From NCBI GenBank assembly GCA_013003335.1, contig JABDJT010000448.1, positions 1-25,966 on the forward strand: DNA of 25,966 nucleotides. Direction: 5' to 3'. Shown one piece after another: positions 6,618-14,004 of the stretch. Source of the DNA: Verrucomicrobiales bacterium. Lineage in GTDB: Bacteria; Verrucomicrobiota; Verrucomicrobiia; Verrucomicrobiales; DEV007. Position numbers and translations under genes: made by a program. Below the pieces are notes generated by a model, which was not told where the DNA came from, did not search any database, and was given only the letters and a program-made list of their open reading frames with translations. Every line of letters begins with the position of its first letter. Positions within the stretch are counted from its first letter, which is position 1.

Positions 6618-7919
6618 ATGAAACCGCACCGTCGCCGCAAATCACCACCCCGCCGGAAAAATCCCGAAGGGGGCGATAGTGCCGCCGGGGAAAGTGCCGG
6701 TTCAGGGAGTGCTTCGCAGGCTGGAGGAGGACCACGGAGGCTTCCCCGAGGACCCGCGCCGGTTGCGCCGAATCAGCAGCAACCCGTCCAGGAACCCGAA
6801 CCGGTGGCTCCCGTTGAGGAGCCTCCGCCGAATGTCGTCCAGCCGGCTGCCGAAGAGCATCCTCCCAATGTCGTCCCGCCCGCCGGGGGGGATCTTCCGA
6901 ATGTCGTGCCGCCCGCCGCGGAGCCGGAAGTCGCACCTGACCCGGTCCCGCCCGTCGAAGAGCAAGCCGCCGCCGCGCCGGAAGAAACGATTTACGATTA
7001 CACCCAGGGGGGTGATCAGCCGCAGGTGTATCATCAGCCGGAAGTTCCTTCCGAGCCCGAGCAGCAGCCTCCAACTCAAGATCCTTTTCCAACTCAAGTC
7101 GGACAGCCGGCACCCGAACCGGCGACGCAACAACCTGCCGCTCCGATCGATCCGTTTCAGACCCAGAATCTCCAGCCTGCGGAACAACCCGCCCAGCCCC
7201 AGCCTCCGGCCGGTCTTCCGCCCCGGGCAGCCCGCCGAACGCCAAATGTGCAAACCGGCAGTCCAGGCGGTCCCGGGGGCCGACGTCCTGCCGTTGGTGG
7301 TGCGGCTGCCAATCGGCCCGGTTACATTGGTGGACGACCCAATCCCGCTCTCCAGCAAACGCAGTCCGGATCGTCCGTGGTTTTCACCGTCCTGCTCATG
7401 ATCGTGGCCGTGATTCTGCTGATCGGCACGATCGTGGTGATGGCCCCGCAAAATCTTGATCACATCAAGGGATATGGCGCCGCGAACAGCCTGACGGCCG
7501 GCCAAAACCCGCGAAATCTCCTCTCCGAAGGTCAGCAGGCGCTTCTAAATGACGGTCAGGTCACATTCTCCGAGGAAGACGTGAACAAATACATCGCCAG
7601 CCGGTTGAAAGGGAATTTCAAGGCGGTCTGCGTCGATTTTGAGAACGGCGCGGCGACCATATATGTCAAAACGAGTTTCATGGGTGTCCCCATGACCCTG
7701 AGCGATCGCGTCACCGTCCGCAACAATCCGGCCGGCGGCGAAAGCTGGGTGCACTCCACCAAGGTCGGCAATTTCAGTGGTTTCGGTGACAAAGGATTGG
7801 CCCCGGTTCTGGACGTTTTTCTTCGGCTGGCAAAAAGTGCCAAGGAGGAACTCACCGTCATTAACAGCATGTCCAAAGTGAAATTCCAAAACGACGCATT
7901 CGTGCTGGATGCCGGTTGA
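6618..7919 (+). CDS. Proline-rich membrane protein with an unrecognised C-terminal domain
   Basis: I do not recognise this 433-residue protein as a named family. Residues 1-12 are strongly basic. Residues 30-250 are low complexity, rich in Pro, Gln, Glu and Ala, with near-repeats such as PPNVV and LPNVVPPA. A single transmembrane segment lies at about 253-276 (VVFTVLLMIVAVILLIGTIVV), followed by a C-terminal domain of about 150 residues beginning near NSLTAGQNPRNLLSEG and containing SEEDVNKYIASRLKG. The proline-rich part should be cytoplasmic and the C-terminal domain periplasmic. That domain looks folded (alternating hydrophobics such as AATIYVKTSFMGVPMTLSDRV) and may resemble lipid-binding or adhesion-type domains, but this is a guess. 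The ATG at 6618 is preferred over the frame opening at 6573 because GGGAAG lies just ahead. Confidence 0.75.
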   Translation: MKPHRRRKSPPRRKNPEGGDSAAGESAGSGSASQAGGGPRRLPRGPAPVAPNQQQPVQEPEPVAPVEEPPPNVVQPAAEEHPPNVVPPAGGDLPNVVPPAAEPEVAPDPVPPVEEQAAAAPEETIYDYTQGGDQPQVYHQPEVPSEPEQQPPTQDPFPTQVGQPAPEPATQQPAAPIDPFQTQNLQPAEQPAQPQPPAGLPPRAARRTPNVQTGSPGGPGGRRPAVGGAAANRPGYIGGRPNPALQQTQSGSSVVFTVLLMIVAVILLIGTIVVMAPQNLDHIKGYGAANSLTAGQNPRNLLSEGQQALLNDGQVTFSEEDVNKYIASRLKGNFKAVCVDFENGAATIYVKTSFMGVPMTLSDRVTVRNNPAGGESWVHSTKVGNFSGFGDKGLAPVLDVFLRLAKSAKEELTVINSMSKVKFQNDAFVLDAG

Positions 7920-7944
7920 GTTTCATTTTCGGAATTTAGCCGCC

Positions 7945-7979
7945 AAGGGTTGGTTCTCCGATCAAACCCTGTTTAATCG
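7945..7979 (-). repeat. Intergenic palindromic repeat, copy 4 (inverted, degenerate)
   Basis: On the minus strand this copy reads AACAGGGTT, TGATCGGAGAACC, AACCCTT, matching the family in the orientation opposite to the other eight copies. The far arm is shortened. It lies between convergent genes, and its conserved arm contains the TAA stop codon of the MFS gene (7973-7975). Confidence 0.75.
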
Positions 7980-9214
7980 AAATTCCCGCCTCTTCGGGTG
8001 CTGGCGAGTGCGATCCCGGTGACGGCGACGACCAGTATGGCGCTGAAGAAAAACGGCGCGCCGGGTAATTCGACCGGCGACTTTTCGCTGATGAAAAACG
8101 CATAAACCCCTGTCAGCAGCGGGGGAGCGAGAATTCCGGCGAGGCTGGAAAGACTGGTCATGGCGCCCTGAATCCAGCCCTGTTCGTCATCGCCGACATT
8201 CCGGGAAATGATTCCCTGCATCGCCGGCGAGGCGATTCCGCTGACGGAGCCGAAGATGATGACGAGATACATCGTCAGCGAATTGTGGGCGAGGCCGAAC
8301 CCGACCATTTCGAGCGCCATGATGATCAGGCCGAGTTTCATGGCGAGGCGTTCGCCGAGCTTCGGCAGCATTTTCCGGCCGAGAAATCCCTGCACAAAAG
8401 CCGACATGATTCCAACGACCGCGAGTGAAACGCCGATCTCGAGCGTGTCCCAGCCCAGGCGGTATCCGGCAAACAGAACCCAGACACTTTGGTAGACGTA
8501 GTGGGCGACATGGTAGAAGAAAAAGGACATCGACATCCCGAAGATGAGCGGCGAACGGCGCAGGCCTTTCAGGGAAGCGACGGGATTGGCGCGAGACAGC
8601 TGGAATTTCCGGCGGTTTTCCGGCTTGTGAGATTCGGGCAAAATCAGCAGGCCGTATACGCAGTTCAGCATCACGATGACTCCCGCGACGAGAAACGGAA
8701 CGTGATACCCGAATTTCCCGAGAATGCCGCCGATGGCTGGCCCGATCGCAAAACCAAGTCCGAAGGCAGCGCCGATGATGCCAAAGTTAGCGGCGCGTTT
8801 TTCCGGTGGACTGATGTCGGCGATGTAAGCGGTGCAGGCGGAAAAATTACCGCCGGTGGCCCCGGCAATCAGCCGCGCGGCGATGAGCCAGCCGATTCCG
8901 TTCAACCACGGGAAGGCCCCAGAGCCGAGCGCCGCGAGCAGGAAATAATCGAGCCCGGCACCGAATAGTGACCAGAGAATCACGGGACGGCGTCCGACCT
9001 GGTCAGAGAGCGTGCCAAGGATCGGGGCGCAGAAAAATTGGGCGAAACAGTACAGGGCCACCAGCAGTCCGTAGAAAAATGCCGAGCTCTCTTTTCCCCC
9101 GCCGTGCACCTGCTCGACGAGTCCCGGCAAAACCGGCACGACAATCCCGATCCCGAGAATGTCGAGAAACAGCGTGATGAAAATGAACCCGAGACCGGGC
9201 CGGCGGGATTGCAT
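7973..9214 (-). CDS. MFS drug:H+ antiporter, TetA-like
   Basis: A 413-residue integral membrane protein with the spacing of 12 transmembrane helices. Motif A of the major facilitator superfamily is seen as GTLSDQVGRRPVILWS after helix 2. The antiporter motif C is seen as GLGFAIGPAIGG in helix 5. The order and sequence style (LFLDILGIGIVVPVLPGLVEQ at the N terminus, then the LIAGATGGNFSACTAYIADI region) match the TetA(class A-G)-like drug:H+ antiporter family. The substrate cannot be told from sequence, and family members outside known tetracycline determinants often export other compounds. It starts 27 bp after the oxidoreductase stop on the same strand, so the two probably form an operon. 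Its stop codon lies within repeat copy 4. Confidence 0.9.
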   Translation of the reverse strand: MQSRRPGLGFIFITLFLDILGIGIVVPVLPGLVEQVHGGGKESSAFFYGLLVALYCFAQFFCAPILGTLSDQVGRRPVILWSLFGAGLDYFLLAALGSGAFPWLNGIGWLIAARLIAGATGGNFSACTAYIADISPPEKRAANFGIIGAAFGLGFAIGPAIGGILGKFGYHVPFLVAGVIVMLNCVYGLLILPESHKPENRRKFQLSRANPVASLKGLRRSPLIFGMSMSFFFYHVAHYVYQSVWVLFAGYRLGWDTLEIGVSLAVVGIMSAFVQGFLGRKMLPKLGERLAMKLGLIIMALEMVGFGLAHNSLTMYLVIIFGSVSGIASPAMQGIISRNVGDDEQGWIQGAMTSLSSLAGILAPPLLTGVYAFFISEKSPVELPGAPFFFSAILVVAVTGIALASTRRGGNFD

Positions 9215-9241
9215 CGCGGATGGTAAACCGGTTCCCGCAGA

Positions 9242-10228
9242 TTACTTCCCGCTTTTCGCTGCCTCAATCACCTCGGAGAGTTTCACCGGTGCGCCACCGC
9301 GTTCCTTGCTCACGTCGGCGGCTTCCATGAAGGCAAAAATCTCGATCGTTTCCTCCGGCGTGACGGGCACCTCGCCGGTCTGGAAAAATTTCATGACCGC
9401 TTCCATCTGTCCCGGGTAGGCCCCGCCGACTTTTTCCTCCGCCATCGCTTTCGTGCCGAACAGCTTAATTCCGAAATGGGCTTTGCCTTCCCGGATTCCG
9501 AGAACGGAGCCGATCCTGCCGTCTTCCCAAAGCCCTGTGACGAGGTCCTGCCCCTCGGTGTGAGTGCGTGAAACGCTGACGCAACCGGTTCCCATCACGG
9601 TGAAGAGTGCCTCGGTCGAATGAATGCCATACCAGGCGAGATCGATGTGATTTTTTTCCAGCGACGCCGGGCCGAAGCTCAACACCATTCGCTTTTCACC
9701 GATTTCCTCGTTTGCGGCCGCGGCTTTCACGCCGTCGTGGTAGCGCAGATTGGACGAACTCCACACGGGCGTTCCGGTTTTTTTGGAGATCTCGAAAATT
9801 TCAATCACGTCCTTCAATGAAGCGCACATCGGCTTGTCGATGAAGACCGGTTTTCCAGCCTCAAGACACGGTTTGGCCTGAGCGAGATGGGGACGACCGT
9901 CCACGCTCTCGACCATCACCGCATCGACGTGGGGTAACATGGCTTCGATCGTGTCGTACATTTTCACGCCGTATTCGTCTTTCAACGCCGTGGTGTACTT
10001 GTCGATCCGGGTGTAGCTCGATTCGATGTCGTCGCTTTTCTGCGGAACAGCCGCGACCACCTTGCCGCCCGGAACCTGGTTGGAATTGATGATTTTTGTG
10101 AACGCAGGAGCGTGAGAGGTATCCAGACCGATCATTCCAATCTTGATCACTTTCTTCTCCTGCCCAAAAAGAATGGCCGGAAGAGTGAGAAAAAGTGCAT
10201 AATAGAGAAATGGAACCGTCTGCTTCAT
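9242..10228 (-). CDS. Secreted Gfo/Idh/MocA-family oxidoreductase
   Basis: A 328-residue NAD(P)-dependent sugar-type oxidoreductase homologue. Residues 1-22 form a Sec-type signal peptide. The Rossmann start is IGMIGLDTSHAPAF, which lacks the textbook GxGxxG loop but is a form seen in PVC-phylum members. The family lysine motif appears as DKP (131-133) after AGKPVFI. The C-terminal half contains the substrate-domain residues around HIDLAWYGIHSTEALFTVMG. By family knowledge such enzymes oxidise or epimerise sugars or inositols with a bound nicotinamide cofactor. Many exported PVC homologues carry Tat signals so that cofactor can be loaded before export; this one has no twin arginine. It is the first gene of a likely operon with the MFS exporter. 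Confidence 0.88.
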   Translation of the reverse strand: MKQTVPFLYYALFLTLPAILFGQEKKVIKIGMIGLDTSHAPAFTKIINSNQVPGGKVVAAVPQKSDDIESSYTRIDKYTTALKDEYGVKMYDTIEAMLPHVDAVMVESVDGRPHLAQAKPCLEAGKPVFIDKPMCASLKDVIEIFEISKKTGTPVWSSSNLRYHDGVKAAAANEEIGEKRMVLSFGPASLEKNHIDLAWYGIHSTEALFTVMGTGCVSVSRTHTEGQDLVTGLWEDGRIGSVLGIREGKAHFGIKLFGTKAMAEEKVGGAYPGQMEAVMKFFQTGEVPVTPEETIEIFAFMEAADVSKERGGAPVKLSEVIEAAKSGK

Positions 10229-10288
10229 GGGAAAGGTGTATCACCTGCCACCCTTCCGTGAAACTCCGAAGCCGCCGCTTTCGCGCCA

Positions 10289-10334
10289 AACGATCCAACA
10301 GGGTTCGTTCGGCAAACCAATCCTGTTGAAACGT
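10289..10334 (+). repeat. Intergenic palindromic repeat, copy 5
   Basis: AACAGGGTT (10297-10305) pairs with AATCCTGTT (10319-10327) through one G-T wobble, with a 13-nt loop (CGTTCGGCAAACC). It lies in the divergent gap before the hybrid kinase and ends 5 bp before its ATG, taking the place of a ribosome-binding site. Confidence 0.88.
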
Positions 10335-10339
10335 CTTCT

Positions 10340-13300
10340 ATGAAATTTGGCATTCGAGAAAAAGTCGCGCTGATTGTGATCATCGCTGCGGCGGTATCGG
10401 CGTACCTGGTGGCGACGATTTTATCGAAAAAGGCGGCCGAGATGTTGCGGGAGCACGAATTGGTGGACCTCGGTGATGAGGCCTCGCTGCGGGGCTGGGT
10501 CATCACGGACCGGGTTGCAGGTCTGGGTGAGGATGTGGGAAACCTGGGATTCAGCGAAGATTTGCAGGCGCTCCTGGTGGAAAGTCCAGACGACGAAGAA
10601 GCGTTGCAACTTCTGGCGCGAAGGCTTTCGACGCGGTATTTCAATCACCATCTCCGAATCGACGTGGTGCCGTTCCTCGGCGTGAAGCAACTGGCCCCCA
10701 AGGTGATCGAGGAGAAGGCTGTGGTCGACCCGAGCGATTTGTGGTTTCCCGATATCGAAACCAGTAAGGATCTGGAAAACCTCGCCCGCGAAAGATTGCG
10801 ATTTTCCCCGATTCAGAGAAAGCGGGTGGTTCGGAAAGAATTCGCCGGGGAGGAAAACGTGGAGCGGTTCGAACCGGTGATTTGGGCGATTGCCCCGCTG
10901 GGCACGACGATGGCGGTGCCGCCGGAGGAATTGGATCCGAATGTGGAACCTGCGGCAGACACGCGGAGATTTGTCCGCATCATGATGACGTTGGAGAATT
11001 CGCAATCGCCCCGTCACCTGGTGGCAATGCTCAACTCCGATCGAAGTGAGCTTTTGACGCGTCCGGACGAGACGGCCGGGCCGGAAAATCCCAATGACAA
11101 AGTGTTCATGGACCTGGCCCGGGATCCTCAGATTGAGGATTATTTCATCAAGTTGAAGGCGGCTAATATCCTGAACACGGTCTCCGAGAAGAGTGAAGAT
11201 TCGGTGCGCGTGGAGCGGTTTTTAATGCGGGAACGACATCGTCTCGCTCAGCCGTTTTATTTCATGGAGGGCCGACCGCACGACAAGTTCGGCAGAGAGC
11301 TGGACTCGATCAATGACGATCAGGAACGGAAAAAAGAGTTTAACGAATTCATGGGGGACTTGAGGGACGACGTCTTTTTCAATGGGCGAATCGGTGGGCT
11401 GCGAAACGCGGTCTCGGCTATTCGACTGCTCTCGCCCTCGAAAGACCAGTTGGAAGTGGTGCAGAAGACAGTGGACCGGGAACTCGAAGAGAAATTTGGA
11501 GAAAAGTTCGACGGACTCGACTGGTGGGGAAAACCGGTGGTTTGCGACGAGATCAACGTGTGGGCCGTCCGCGTTTCCGTGGGCACGGCGGATGCTCCAA
11601 ACCACTACCTGATGCTCTATTCCGTGCTGGAAGACGAGTTGACCTCATCGATTCAACACGAAATGCGAACGCTGCGCTGGGTGGCATTTTTGCTGGCTGC
11701 CGGAGCGGGGATTGTGGCATTCCTGCTTTCAATTTTGTTGATTCGGCCGCTGCAGCAGATGACCGACACGTCCAACCGCGTGATTGAAGCGGAACCGGAG
11801 GATTTTCATGAAAACCTGGCTGCCTTGTCGCGCGAACTGCCCACGGGCCGGCGGGATGAAGTGGGCGATATCGCGCGAGCTTCCAAACGCGTCTTCGAAG
11901 AGGTGGTCAGCTTTCACAGCCAGCTCGAACAGCGCGTGCTGGCGCGGACGAGCGAACTTCACAAGGCCAATTTCGAACTGGAGGAGGCGTACGAAAAGTT
12001 GATGTCGCTGAATCGTGAAAAGGACGCCTTCGTCGCGAAAGTCAGCCACGACCTCCGTCAGCCGCTCACCGTGATTTTCCTCCAAATTGAAGAACTGTTG
12101 TTCTCAGATTTAAGCGATAGCCAGAAAGATGGACTCGAGAAAATCCGGGCCCAGGCCAAGCGGGAGCTCGACTTGGTGAACGACATTCTCGATTACCAGA
12201 AAATCATCATGGGCGCCGATCCGCTCGTGAAAGAGGAGATCGACGTCTGCGGGTTGCTTGGGGAACTGGAGGAAGCGCACCGTCGTGCCGCGGAGGGGAA
12301 GGAGATCGTTTTCAAGAAAGACTGCGCGGACGACATCGGACTCATCAACGCGGATCGCAAGCGCCTGCACCAGGTGTTGAACAATCTCGTCGGAAACGCG
12401 GTGAAATTTACAAAAGAGGGGGGCGTCGAGGTGGCTGCCTTCGCCCGTGAGATTGTCGGCGAAAAATGGATCGAATTTTCCATCAACGACAGCGGGCGCG
12501 GAATGAGCCCCGAGGAGCAGGCCCAAGCCTTCACCCCGTTTGTGTCCACCAAGAAAGACAATCCCACCGGAAACGGACTCGGGCTGTCGATCGCAAAGGA
12601 ACTGGTCGAGCAAATGGGCGGGAACATCGGGTTTGTCAGCGAGCTCGGAAAAGGTACCCGGTTCACCGTCATGCTTCCGCGCGAGGCAACTTCCGACGGG
12701 TACGACCCCGAGAAATCAAAAATCAACCCGATGGAAAAGCGCCATCATCCGATTGTGCAGAAAAAGAAACAGAAAGACAAAAAACCGGACTGCGATACAC
12801 CGGAACCGATTGAGGATGTCGAAGACGTCGCACGCTCCCTCCCGGTGGCCTCCGGCAGCAGCATTCTTGTGATCGATGACGACGCCGCTGTTCGGGAATT
12901 GTTGCGCCGACTGCTCGAAGCCGAGGGCTACGTGGTTTACACGGCGGAAACCGGCGAAGAAGGGCTGAAAATTGCCCGGGAAAAGAAACCAGATGCCATC
13001 ACCCTCGACGTGGTGATGCCCGGGAAAGACGGCTGGCAGGTGCTAGCCGAGCTGAAAATGGACGACGAAACTGAGTCCATTCCGGTGATCATGGTTTCGA
13101 TTATGGCCAAGAATGCGCAGGGTCTCGCACTCGGGGTGGAGGATTTTCTCGTCAAGCCAATCGATACCTCCCGCCTCAGCAAAGTCATTCGCCGCGCCAC
13201 CAGCCAGACTCCGCAAAGGAATATCCTCATCGTCGACGATGATCAGGATTCCCGTGAAGCGTTTGGACGCCTCCTCAACGAGCAGGGCTGGCAAACTACG

Positions 13301-13600
13301 CTTGCAGGCGACGGAACCGAAGCGATCGAAGTTCTCCGCAAAACGCGACCAGCTGCAATTTTGCTCGATCTGCACATGGCGGGGATGGACGGTTTCGAGT
13401 TCCTCGCCCGCGTTTCCGATGACGAAGGACTTAAATCCATTCCCGTGATCGTCGTGACCGGAAAAAATCCGACCGCCGACGAATCAGAATTTCTCCTCGA
13501 GCACGTCGAGAACATCATTCAGAAAGGCGACACGACCGCCGAAGAGGTCCTGCAGACCATTGCGTCCCGTGTTCGTCAGCGTCCGGGTTCCCCTGCTTAA
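10340..13600 (+). CDS. Hybrid sensor histidine kinase with two receiver domains
   Basis: A 1086-residue membrane sensor kinase. Order: transmembrane helix 1 (about 9-28), a periplasmic sensor region of about 410 residues, helix 2 (about 445-468), a HAMP-like linker (about 466-525), a coiled coil, a HisKA dimerisation domain with phospho-acceptor His570 in VSHDLRQPLT, a HATPase domain (NNLVGNAVKF, DSGRGMSPEEQ and GNGLGLSIAKEL as the N, G1 and G2 boxes), a charged linker, then receiver 1 (about 842-956, Asp890 in LDVVMPGKDGW, Lys939) and receiver 2 (about 962-1078, Asp1010 in LDLHMAGMDGF). The phosphorelay residues are all present. There is no Hpt or DNA-binding domain, so phosphate must pass to another protein. 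The large sensor region matches no domain I recognise. The ATG at 10340 has no Shine-Dalgarno sequence; repeat copy 5 sits directly upstream. Confidence 0.93.
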   Translation: MKFGIREKVALIVIIAAAVSAYLVATILSKKAAEMLREHELVDLGDEASLRGWVITDRVAGLGEDVGNLGFSEDLQALLVESPDDEEALQLLARRLSTRYFNHHLRIDVVPFLGVKQLAPKVIEEKAVVDPSDLWFPDIETSKDLENLARERLRFSPIQRKRVVRKEFAGEENVERFEPVIWAIAPLGTTMAVPPEELDPNVEPAADTRRFVRIMMTLENSQSPRHLVAMLNSDRSELLTRPDETAGPENPNDKVFMDLARDPQIEDYFIKLKAANILNTVSEKSEDSVRVERFLMRERHRLAQPFYFMEGRPHDKFGRELDSINDDQERKKEFNEFMGDLRDDVFFNGRIGGLRNAVSAIRLLSPSKDQLEVVQKTVDRELEEKFGEKFDGLDWWGKPVVCDEINVWAVRVSVGTADAPNHYLMLYSVLEDELTSSIQHEMRTLRWVAFLLAAGAGIVAFLLSILLIRPLQQMTDTSNRVIEAEPEDFHENLAALSRELPTGRRDEVGDIARASKRVFEEVVSFHSQLEQRVLARTSELHKANFELEEAYEKLMSLNREKDAFVAKVSHDLRQPLTVIFLQIEELLFSDLSDSQKDGLEKIRAQAKRELDLVNDILDYQKIIMGADPLVKEEIDVCGLLGELEEAHRRAAEGKEIVFKKDCADDIGLINADRKRLHQVLNNLVGNAVKFTKEGGVEVAAFAREIVGEKWIEFSINDSGRGMSPEEQAQAFTPFVSTKKDNPTGNGLGLSIAKELVEQMGGNIGFVSELGKGTRFTVMLPREATSDGYDPEKSKINPMEKRHHPIVQKKKQKDKKPDCDTPEPIEDVEDVARSLPVASGSSILVIDDDAAVRELLRRLLEAEGYVVYTAETGEEGLKIAREKKPDAITLDVVMPGKDGWQVLAELKMDDETESIPVIMVSIMAKNAQGLALGVEDFLVKPIDTSRLSKVIRRATSQTPQRNILIVDDDQDSREAFGRLLNEQGWQTTLAGDGTEAIEVLRKTRPAAILLDLHMAGMDGFEFLARVSDDEGLKSIPVIVVTGKNPTADESEFLLEHVENIIQKGDTTAEEVLQTIASRVRQRPGSPA

Positions 13601-13899
13601 TCTGTTCGGGGCTCTCGCCGGGCAGCCAGAAGACGCTGCCCGTCTTCCTTTGAGACACGAACGGCCGGAATAGAAGTTCCGGACAAGTCGCCGACCGCTT
13701 CCCATCGTCGCAACCCGTCGACGATCAGCCAGGTGCCATCGTCTTCTTCGATAAATAAAATCGGTTCTTTTACTCCCGATTCCTCGATCTCATCGACAAA
13801 ATCCTCCCACTCCTCAGTTCCCTTATCCGGAATTTCCGAGGCGATCGAAGGGTGAGGCCGAAAGGCAGCCGGTGATAGGAACTGGGGCGGAGCCGACAT
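13597..13899 (-). CDS. Stand-alone ParB N-terminal-like domain protein
   Basis: A 100-residue protein that consists almost entirely of a ParB/Srx-like N-terminal domain: FLSPAAFRPHP, then a helix (EEWEDFVDEIEESGVKEP), a strand pair (ILFIEEDDGTWLIVDG) and the signature DGLRRWEAVGDL, followed by IPAVRV. In full ParB proteins this domain binds CTP and precedes a helix-turn-helix DNA-binding region; here there is no such region. Stand-alone domains of this kind are found in diverse settings and their function is usually unknown. It shares its last 4 bases with the hybrid kinase: one TTAA provides the stop codon of both. It diverges from the AstE/AspA-type gene; a 14-bp palindrome and repeat copy 6 lie between them. 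Confidence 0.75.
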   Translation of the reverse strand: MSAPPQFLSPAAFRPHPSIASEIPDKGTEEWEDFVDEIEESGVKEPILFIEEDDGTWLIVDGLRRWEAVGDLSGTSIPAVRVSKEDGQRLLAARREPRTD

Positions 13900-13952
13900 G
13901 GGTTACGAAGCCGGGCAGGTTTATTACGGATATACAGTACGCGCAACTCGAA

Positions 13953-13966
13953 AATCGAATTCGATT
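13953..13966. promoter_or_regulatory. Perfect 14-bp palindrome in a divergent promoter gap
   Basis: AATCGAATTCGATT is its own reverse complement. It lies between the ParB-like gene and the deacylase gene, and its right end overlaps the left arm of repeat copy 6. It could be an operator; it is not a parS sequence. AT-rich palindromes this long can also arise by chance. Confidence 0.3.
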
Positions 13967-14004
13967 GAACAGGGTTGACGCGACGAACAGACGCTGTTGA
14001 ATCG
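13962..14004 (+). repeat. Intergenic palindromic repeat, copy 6
   Basis: CGATTGAACAGGGT (13962-13975) pairs with ACGCTGTTGAATCG (13991-14004) at 12 of 14 positions around a 15-nt loop. The TTG that opens the downstream coding frame (13997-13999) lies inside the right arm. Confidence 0.82.

Noticed and set aside
10234..10246. AGGTG-TAT-CACCT inverted repeat upstream of the secreted oxidoreductase
   Set aside because: Five-base arms with a non-matching centre are likely by chance; no second copy was noticed.
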